DNA of 6,052 bases, from positions 1 to 6,052 of the forward strand of contig CADCON010000006.1 of the NCBI GenBank assembly GCA_902803035.1, in the 5' to 3' direction. The position numbers and the translations under genes are program-made. The stretch comes from an uncultured Ruminococcus sp. GTDB lineage: Bacteria; Bacillota; Clostridia; Oscillospirales; Acutalibacteraceae. The notes below the pieces were generated by a model. That model worked only from the letters and a program-made list of their open reading frames with translations. It was not told the origin of the DNA and did no database searches. Of this stretch, positions 1-4,806 are shown piece after piece; positions within the stretch are counted from its first letter, which is position 1, and each line of letters opens with the position of its first letter.

Positions 1-98
1 CACAAACATTCTTTGATGGATTGCTTAAAACCTTCATATTGCCCGAACCGAAAATCTACGTCAGTTTGTTTTACAGACAGGTACAAATATGAAATGAA

Positions 99-131
99 GA
101 GCCGTATGCGTTAATAGCGCACGTATGGTTC
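99..131 (+). ncRNA. Group II intron domain V (catalytic hairpin)
   Basis: Domain V is the catalytic heart of group II introns. Bases 99-106 (GAGCCGTA) pair with 124-131 (TATGGTTC), including G-U wobbles. A two-base CG bulge at 122-123 follows, then a distal stem of 107-111 with 117-121 and an apical loop of about five bases at 112-116. The metal-binding AGC triad is A100-G101-C102. The 33-nt length, the position of the bulge and the triad all match the family. The apical loop is not a plain GNRA tetraloop. Confidence 0.87.
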
Positions 132-132
132 C

Positions 133-162
133 GTGAGGGGTGTAAACCCCACATCTACTCGA
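133..162 (+). ncRNA. Group II intron domain VI and 3' end
   Basis: Domain VI carries the branch-point adenosine. Bases 137-141 (GGGGT) and 146-150 (ACCCC) form a five-pair stem closed by a GTAA loop (142-145). The stem extends below an A-A mismatch (136/151) through 133-135 with 152-154. The single-stranded tail CTACTCGA ends the intron. A157 in this tail is the likely branch point by analogy with other bacterial introns, but that assignment is inferred. The exact last base is uncertain by one or two positions. Confidence 0.62.
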
Positions 163-163
163 G

Positions 164-366
164 TCTTAAGAGAAGGGCGTTTTCCGCCCGCAAATGACAG
201 ATAATTACAAATATAGGGTGTTTCAAAGGGGTTAATGACGAAATCGTAACCACTTTTTCTCCATATTCTCTTGACGAAGCTGCCCGGTTCATTTAATATA
301 TATGTGGGAAAGCGTCGGTCGCAAGACGGTCATCCGATACTATTTCAGTAAAGGTGTGTTCAGTGT
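164..366 (+). other. Non-coding leader region between the intron and the first gene
   Basis: No gene is supported here. It contains a GC-rich hairpin (GGGCG 175-179, loop TTTTC, CGCCC 185-189) with no T-run after it, so it is not a convincing terminator. It also has a weak dyad (GGTTA 230-234 and TAACC 247-251) about 20 bases upstream of the probable -35 box. A 13-codon frame from ATG 194 ends at TAA 233-235 and is too short to call. The transcribed leader (about 305-366) can form a small fold: GTCGG 314-318 with CCGAT 334-338, or alternatively GTC-GCAA-GAC at 318-327. I recognise no riboswitch. Confidence 0.5.
271..299 (+). promoter_or_regulatory. Probable sigma-A promoter of the 367-2816 gene pair
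   Basis: TTGACG at 271-276 matches the -35 consensus at five of six bases. Seventeen bases later TAATAT (294-299) lies inside an AT-rich run, TTTAATATATAT, which can supply a -10 element. The -10 match is only partial, and an alternative TATATA at 297-302 would need a 20-base spacer. Transcription would start near 305-308, giving a leader of about 60 bases. Confidence 0.45.
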
Positions 367-1374
367 ATGAATCAGAAAACCAAGAGCATTGTGATAGGCA
401 TGGCTTCAGGCTGCGCCGCGGTTCTTATTATCATTCTGCTATTTTTCAGCATCAACGGCGTGGCGGGAAACGGCGACAGCAAGAGCAAGAAGGGCAGCAA
501 TAACAACAATGTCGAAACCGTCAGCGTTGATTCCGAGGGAAATATCATCGTGATTGTCGATGACGAGGATGAGGACGAGGATGAACAGAAGGATGACAAA
601 AAAACTTCTTCTGAATCCGCCCAGTCCAAAGAATCCTCCCAGTCTGAGGAAGAGGAAACGGTTGAAACCGGTATTTTCGGACGGAGCGATATTGAGGAAA
701 TAACAAAAGGCGTCAAGACCTTCGCGCAGTTTGTCAAGGCTGTCAGTCCGGTCAAGTACGAGTGGAATACAGACAAGATCAAGGCGACCTCCGAGGTGGA
801 AGTCACCCTGATCGCATATGACGGCAGCTATGCCGTTATCGGCGTGCCGTATCAGGCTCCCGATTACACCATTGACGGGGAGATTGAAGGCGCGGGCGAA
901 GACGTGACGCAATGGGATATCTATGACAAGTGCAAGAAAACAGAATGCCGTGCCAAGGAAATTGTCTGGTATTCCAACAAGATGAAGTTCACTTTTCCGA
1001 GGGGCATCAAGATCGGCACGGATTATCCTGATGTTTCCGCCGCGTATTATAAGACGCCGAAGCCTGAAAAAACCTACATTCTTTATGACGTCAAGGATGT
1101 TCTCAAGAACAGCGCCAAGATGAAGGCGTACAATAAAGCGAAGGAAGCGTACATAGGCGGCAAGCTGTATAAGACCACCACCATGATTGAATATAATTAC
1201 AAGGATAATCCCGACGCGTATCCATTTGTCAACAACAGCAAGAATATCATCCGTTATGGTTTTAATTCTATTGTTGACACAGATGACGCACTGAGCCAGT
1301 GGTATATTGATTATGCTACCGCCAATTCAAAGGTCGTAGGCGTCTATTATCATATGAAGGGCGCTGACGACTGA
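367..1374 (+). CDS. Membrane-anchored extracellular protein of unknown function (paralogue A)
   Basis: Function unknown. This 335-residue protein has a single hydrophobic anchor at about residues 8-30 after a short basic N-terminus. No proper lipobox is seen: Cys16 falls early in the hydrophobic run, which continues past it. A polar linker of about 75 residues follows, rich in Lys, Asn and Ser, then a run of alternating Asp and Glu at 65-73, then Ser/Glu-rich sequence to about 100. The folded region is about 108-331, with Trp and Tyr residues and alternating hydrophobic stretches that suggest beta structure. Recognisable points are SP..YEWNTD (127-136), YTIDGE (167-172), Cys194 and Trp201, YIGGKLY (262-268) and YGFNSI (297-302), all with counterparts in the next gene. 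The start is set by AAGGTG at 351-356, ten bases before the ATG. It is probably cotranscribed with the next gene, 53 bases away. The location outside the membrane is inferred. Confidence 0.85.
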   Translation: MNQKTKSIVIGMASGCAAVLIIILLFFSINGVAGNGDSKSKKGSNNNNVETVSVDSEGNIIVIVDDEDEDEDEQKDDKKTSSESAQSKESSQSEEEETVETGIFGRSDIEEITKGVKTFAQFVKAVSPVKYEWNTDKIKATSEVEVTLIAYDGSYAVIGVPYQAPDYTIDGEIEGAGEDVTQWDIYDKCKKTECRAKEIVWYSNKMKFTFPRGIKIGTDYPDVSAAYYKTPKPEKTYILYDVKDVLKNSAKMKAYNKAKEAYIGGKLYKTTTMIEYNYKDNPDAYPFVNNSKNIIRYGFNSIVDTDDALSQWYIDYATANSKVVGVYYHMKGADD

Positions 1375-1379
1375 GCGGA

Positions 1380-1398
1380 CTGCCGGATGTGACGGCAG
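1380..1398 (+). other. Intercistronic hairpin
   Basis: CTGCCG (1380-1385) and CGGCAG (1393-1398) form a perfect six-pair stem around the loop GATGTGA, five bases after the stop codon of the upstream gene. It has no T-run, so it is unlikely to be a strong terminator. It could stabilise the upstream message or tune the ratio of the two proteins, but that is a guess. It ends 15 bases before the ribosome binding site of the next gene. Confidence 0.4.
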
Positions 1399-1413
1399 GC
1401 AAATTGACGGAAT

Positions 1414-1418
1414 GGAGG
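1414..1418 (+). promoter_or_regulatory. Ribosome binding site that sets the start at 1428
   Basis: GGAGG lies nine bases before the ATG at 1428. An in-frame GTG at 1389 sits inside the intercistronic hairpin with no good ribosome binding site, and it would add 13 polar residues in front of the basic N-terminus and membrane helix. The ATG is therefore preferred. Confidence 0.8.
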
Positions 1419-1427
1419 CAGATTCAA

Positions 1428-2816
1428 ATGAAGCGGAACGCACATCATCGTTTTTGTGTAATGACAGGACTTTGCACGGCTGTTGCCATGATGATATCAA
1501 TGTCGGCCATTTCCATGGCGATCAGGATAATGCCCTGTTCCAGATCGCTTGTGGCTGACAGCGGAGCAAAAGCGGGTAACCCTGTCCCCTCTGAGATCAA
1601 AGAAATAACCGTCAATGAACCCGCCGAAATCGAATGGGAGGACGCTGAAAAGCTCAATAGAACATATAACGCCTGCAAAAAAGCCATCAGTTCACGCAGG
1701 AAGAAAAAGAAGAAATCCACCGCCGCCGCATCGGAAGCAGAGATAACGGTCAGAGAAGAAGAAATGACATCAACGACCGCGACGACGACGGCACCGTCTG
1801 AGGAGCATACGACGGTGACAACCACCATGCCTTCCCAGTCGGCGACAACGGCCATGACGATGCCGACGACGGAAGCCGGCAACCATGACGAAGCATCCAG
1901 GAGCGTATCCAACGGTCAGAAGCCTTTCAATTACAATGACGTATCCTCCATTGCCGCGGAGATGGAAACCCTGTCCGACTTTGTCAGGAAGGTGTCGCCG
2001 ACGTCCATTGGCTGGAATACAGACGAATACAATGAGAAGGGCTGCGTGAGAATCACGCTCACTTCAGAATACGGCTACGCGGTACTCGATGTAAAGCCCG
2101 TAACTGCGGGCAGCGATCCTTATCTGATTGACGGAGAAAAAAGCGGAAGTGTCAGCGGAAGCAATGTGTCGGATTGGCAGTGGTATATAGACAATAAGGA
2201 AGCCGGCTGCAATATTTCTTCCGTTGTGTGGACTTCTGCGGATTTCGGGATAAAACCTGTCCGGAATGTCACCATCGGATCAACGCTTGCCGCGCTGACG
2301 GATCATTATCTGTGTGTCAATGGCGGCGCGACCACGCTTTACAAAGCTTCAGATGTCATAAAGGATCAGAATAAGCTGAACGCCATTCTGTCTGATGAAA
2401 ACATTTATACCTTTGTGGGCGGCAGGGTGTACAGCATCGGGAGCTATCTGGACAAGTATTACCACGGCAAGGAACACACGTTCCTGTTCGAGGATTGCGA
2501 TTATATCGTGCAATACGGCTGCAATTCGATTATGGAGCATAATTACACCACGGGCAGTTGGATCATCGAATACGCGGTGAAGGAAGACATTGTCACCGGC
2601 ATCAGCTTCATGAATAAAAGCTATTACAAGAACGCGTCAAAACCGATCGTCAGCACGAATAATTCGTCGTCCGCAAGTGAATCGGGAATGACGACAGCCC
2701 ATACGGAGGCAGCCGCTGTGATGTCGGAAGAACCCGCCGTGATGTCGTCTGAGGATGTGGACGAACTCCCGGAGGAAGCATCCGACGGCGCGCCGGAAAA
2801 TCCGGATGACGAATAA
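1428..2816 (+). CDS. Membrane-anchored extracellular protein of unknown function (paralogue B)
   Basis: Function unknown. This 462-residue protein has a short basic N-terminus (MKRNAHHR), a hydrophobic anchor at about 11-32, and a long linker. The linker contains a basic run (RRKKKKK at 90-96) and a Thr-rich section (about 114-148) typical of surface linkers. The folded region (about 172-396) is clearly related to that of the upstream protein: SDFVRKVSP (183-191) and GWNTD (195-199), YLIDGE (232-237), Cys261 seven residues before Trp268 as in the partner, FVGGRVY (329-335), YGCNSI (363-368) and EYAVKEDIVTGI (381-392). It has extra cysteines (206, 296, 357, 364) that the partner lacks, so disulfides are possible. 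A disordered acidic tail follows (about 410-462) and contains a small internal duplication, AVMSEEP/AVMSSED. It is the last gene before the shared terminator. The paralogy is seen directly; surface exposure is inferred. Confidence 0.85.
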   Translation: MKRNAHHRFCVMTGLCTAVAMMISMSAISMAIRIMPCSRSLVADSGAKAGNPVPSEIKEITVNEPAEIEWEDAEKLNRTYNACKKAISSRRKKKKKSTAAASEAEITVREEEMTSTTATTTAPSEEHTTVTTTMPSQSATTAMTMPTTEAGNHDEASRSVSNGQKPFNYNDVSSIAAEMETLSDFVRKVSPTSIGWNTDEYNEKGCVRITLTSEYGYAVLDVKPVTAGSDPYLIDGEKSGSVSGSNVSDWQWYIDNKEAGCNISSVVWTSADFGIKPVRNVTIGSTLAALTDHYLCVNGGATTLYKASDVIKDQNKLNAILSDENIYTFVGGRVYSIGSYLDKYYHGKEHTFLFEDCDYIVQYGCNSIMEHNYTTGSWIIEYAVKEDIVTGISFMNKSYYKNASKPIVSTNNSSSASESGMTTAHTEAAAVMSEEPAVMSSEDVDELPEEASDGAPENPDDE

Positions 2817-2844
2817 CCATTCTTCCGGCGAACAACAGAATCAT

Positions 2845-2887
2845 AAAAAATTCCCTGTCATGATAAGCAATGACAGGGAATTTTTTT
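2845..2887. terminator. Bidirectional intrinsic terminator between convergent operons
   Basis: TTCCCTGTCA (2851-2860) and TGACAGGGAA (2871-2880) form a perfect ten-pair stem, eleven if T2861-A2870 also pairs, with a short loop. A run of six A (2845-2850) precedes it and seven T (2881-2887) follow it, so it works as a hairpin plus U-tract on either strand. It lies 28 bases after the + strand stop at 2816 and five bases beyond the - strand stop at 2893. Confidence 0.93.
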
Positions 2888-2892
2888 AGTAA

Positions 2893-3990
2893 TTACAGCT
2901 TCTTGCCGCAGCATTTCTTGTATTTCTTTCCGCTGCCGCACGGACAAGGGTCATTTCTGCCGATCTTCTCTTCGGCCCTGTAAGGTCCGGATTTGGACGG
3001 AACTGCCTGGATCGCCGGCATCCGGACAGGCCCGACGCCCTCGACTTCGTCCGGAAGGTGCCCCTTCAGGCTGAATTTGCGGGATCTGTTGAAAAGGTCG
3101 GTGATCATGCCGATGACAAAGTTGAATTGTTCGGTTGTCATGACGGCGCCTGACTGCCTGACGTCATCCAGCATTCCGGTGATCGGACGGTCGGCGGCAC
3201 AACCGGCGGCAATTCTCCGTATCAGCGCGCGGGTTTCATCATAGGAAAGGCCTGTGTTGTTGTAGAAAAACTGCGTTATATGCCGGTAGTAATAATCCGA
3301 AGAATCAGCGCCGAAGGAGGCGTAGGAATCAGCTTCCTTGCGGGTGGGCAGATAATACCCAAGCGGCTGCGCTTCCTCTCTGACAGTGCCGTCATAGCCT
3401 GCAATCGCCGTGCCGTTGTCATAGGAGAACCGCCCGGACTGATCCGATGCAAGAAATTGCTCCGCCTGTTGGTTTGTGATTTTCAATCCATAGGCATTTT
3501 CGGCCGCTTCACAGAGCAATTCAGGCGAAAATCTGCCGTACAGCGCAGCGCAGGCGGCGGCGGTCTTTGCAAGCTCCTCTTCTCCGGAATCCACGCATTC
3601 GGTGACGCAGCGCATCATTGCCTTGCCGGCAAGCTCATGCGGGACAGACGCAAAATAGGAATCCTTCTTTACGCTCAGAAAGATAACGCCGTCAGAGAAA
3701 GGCGCAGATTGCGCTGCTTTCGCCGCTTTTTCAGCCGGGATGGTCTTTTCCGTCAGGCAATCCATAATGATTCTGAGTTCTTCCCGTGAATAATGCTTTA
3801 ACTTCAGACTGAACTGTACCCCGATAACCGGAAGGAGGGCTTCTATCATCTGCGGTTTGGTGGTCTTGTCAGACAACTTTAAGCCATATCTTTCCGCAAT
3901 GGATTTAATGCGCTGCTTCTTGCAGCTTTCAAGCAATTGATTGAGGGTTAATTCCTTTGCTTCGCCCGAAAAAATCGATTTATCTGTCAA
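2893..3990 (-). CDS. SEC-C zinc-motif protein with an N-terminal SAP/Rho-N-like helical domain
   Basis: This 365-residue protein (counted from TTG 3990) has no signal peptide or membrane helix, so it is probably cytoplasmic. The last 23 residues are a SEC-C motif, GRNDPCPCGSGKKYKKCC, with the CxCx8CC zinc ligands. This module is known from the SecA C-terminus, where it binds zinc and contacts SecB and ribosomes, and it also occurs at the ends of many otherwise unrelated proteins. Residues 13-56 (LTLNQLLESCKKQRIKSIAE through TKPQMIEALL) resemble the helix-extended-helix of SAP/Rho-N nucleic-acid-binding domains; this is pattern recognition only. The middle (about 60-320) is mostly helical and unrecognised. 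Its exact job is unknown. It is the last gene of the - strand series, 50 bases after the preceding stop, and ends at the shared terminator. A TTG at 4029 keeps the frame open, but its only Shine-Dalgarno-like sequence lies downstream of it. Confidence 0.87.
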   Translation of the reverse strand: MTDKSIFSGEAKELTLNQLLESCKKQRIKSIAERYGLKLSDKTTKPQMIEALLPVIGVQFSLKLKHYSREELRIIMDCLTEKTIPAEKAAKAAQSAPFSDGVIFLSVKKDSYFASVPHELAGKAMMRCVTECVDSGEEELAKTAAACAALYGRFSPELLCEAAENAYGLKITNQQAEQFLASDQSGRFSYDNGTAIAGYDGTVREEAQPLGYYLPTRKEADSYASFGADSSDYYYRHITQFFYNNTGLSYDETRALIRRIAAGCAADRPITGMLDDVRQSGAVMTTEQFNFVIGMITDLFNRSRKFSLKGHLPDEVEGVGPVRMPAIQAVPSKSGPYRAEEKIGRNDPCPCGSGKKYKKCCGKKL

Positions 3991-3998
3991 ATGATCTA

Positions 3999-4004
3999 CC
4001 TTCT
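3999..4004 (-). promoter_or_regulatory. Ribosome binding site that sets the TTG start at 3990
   Basis: On the - strand AGAAGG lies eight bases before the TTG at 3990-3988. The next in-frame ATG is far inside the protein and would remove the N-terminal helical domain. The upstream GAAAGGA (4022-4028) has no well-spaced ATG or GTG after it; an in-frame TTG about 12 bases downstream (4008-4006) is the only rival. Confidence 0.62.
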
Positions 4005-4040
4005 GCAAAACAAAAAACAATCCTTTCAATTAAAATGATA

Positions 4041-4778
4041 TTATTGCAGATCAGAATCTGTCACGTTCTGAGTCTTACCGGAATTATCCATATCCGAACC
4101 GTCGATAGGTCTGGGTTGTTCTTTTCTGTCGTAGGTGTAGTAAGTAAACGGATGGTAATACAGCATAGGTTGCTTGGCCGGGTCGCTTTCGTCAAAATAA
4201 GTTTCCACCTTATAGGCGAATTGTTTCCCGTCCTTGAGAGAAACATCCCATGGATAGACGTAGGTCTTGGTCAGCATTTCCCTGCCGTTGTCCTCGATTT
4301 CCCGTATGAATTTGGTCGGCCAGAAGTGGTTGTCGTAAACGGAAAATTCCTGCTTGAAGTCGTTGTACTCGTCCAGATTTCTGAAGGAATAGCTGCCGTT
4401 GAAAAGCTCGGTGTAAATGACCGATCCGATCAGCAGAAATCCGAGAATGGCGTACTTGATAGGGGAGAATGAGAGCAGTTTATTCCAGTTGAACTTGGGA
4501 TAGATAATGATAAAGATAAACAATGCCACAATGGCAATGACCACACCGCAGCCGAGGGCGATCACCTTGTTGCCCATGCAGATATAAATGATACCGTCTA
4601 TCACAAGCGCGGGAAATTCAAACAAAGCGAGAATGATTTCAGATAACAGCATGAGAAGGATCACCAGAGTGATGATGCCGGAAATTCTGGGCATTTCGAT
4701 GTCAACGCAATACATGAAGAACCTGATACCAAATAGCAGTATCAGTAGGAGAATAATCAAAAGATTGAATGTGCTCAT
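4041..4778 (-). CDS. Multi-pass membrane protein with a soluble C-terminal domain, function unknown
   Basis: This 245-residue protein is not recognised. The first half is strongly hydrophobic, with likely membrane helices at about 4-24, 33-54, 71-93 and 108-124; the stretch 56-68 may be a fifth, short or re-entrant segment. The second half (125-245) is soluble and rich in Tyr, Trp, Phe, Asp and Lys, including HFWPTKF (151-157), TYVYPWDV (172-179) and YYHPFTYYTYD (207-217), and it ends in a polar, probably disordered tail. The number of helices, and so the side on which the soluble domain lies, cannot be fixed by eye. The ATG is preceded by GGAAAGG (4791-4797 on the - strand) at a slightly long 12-base spacing. 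The 28-base gap from the upstream gene's stop indicates cotranscription. No catalytic motif is visible. Confidence 0.8.
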   Translation of the reverse strand: MSTFNLLIILLLILLFGIRFFMYCVDIEMPRISGIITLVILLMLLSEIILALFEFPALVIDGIIYICMGNKVIALGCGVVIAIVALFIFIIIYPKFNWNKLLSFSPIKYAILGFLLIGSVIYTELFNGSYSFRNLDEYNDFKQEFSVYDNHFWPTKFIREIEDNGREMLTKTYVYPWDVSLKDGKQFAYKVETYFDESDPAKQPMLYYHPFTYYTYDRKEQPRPIDGSDMDNSGKTQNVTDSDLQ

Positions 4779-4806
4779 GGAAGGTTACACCCTTTCCGGT
4801 CGGGAT

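Larger units (their letters stand above)
1..163 (+). mobile_element. Group II intron, 3' portion (5' part lies outside the window)
   Basis: This is the 3' end of a self-splicing retroelement intron. Seen in the sequence: a canonical domain V (99-131), a domain VI-type hairpin (133-154), and a terminal CTACTCGA resembling the usual bacterial group II 3' end, which puts the 3' splice junction at about 162-164. Bases 1-98 would be domain IV, where the reverse transcriptase/maturase gene normally sits. Two short open frames reach this stretch from the left edge, one ending at TGA 90-92 and one at TAA 112-114, inside domain V. I recognise no maturase motif in either, so I cannot say whether the intron carries an intact protein gene or is a remnant. 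The 3' exon is the non-coding stretch upstream of the gene at 367, so the intron does not visibly interrupt a gene on this side. Confidence 0.75.

Noticed and set aside
175..189. GGGCG/CGCCC hairpin downstream of the intron as a terminator
   Set aside because: There is no T-run on either strand after the stem, and the stem is only five pairs.
194..235. A 13-codon leader peptide starting at ATG 194
   Set aside because: It is too short, has no homology cue, and starts upstream of the likely promoter, so it would not be on the same transcript.
230..251. Dyad GGTTA...TAACC as an operator
   Set aside because: Only five matching bases per arm with a 12-base spacer, which is expected by chance at this length.
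372..912. Two long - strand open frames (144 and 157 codons) opposite the first + strand gene
   Set aside because: They mirror the coding strand. Their Ser- and Leu-rich runs are simply the complement of the acidic and Lys/Asn codons, they overlap each other, and they lack good ribosome binding sites.
1445..1912. A 155-codon - strand frame opposite the second + strand gene
   Set aside because: It is a shadow of the Thr/Ala and Lys-rich linker (a Phe run opposite the Lys run, Val runs opposite the Thr codons) and has no supporting context.
3280..3789. A 169-codon + strand frame opposite the SEC-C gene, and a 171-codon one at 3957-4472
   Set aside because: Both lie antisense to well-supported genes. 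The second spans the gap between two - strand genes and has no domain features or ribosome binding site.
4005..4040. A separate promoter for the SEC-C gene in the AT-rich gap
   Set aside because: No -35/-10 pair with acceptable spacing was found on the - strand. Cotranscription with the upstream gene is simpler.
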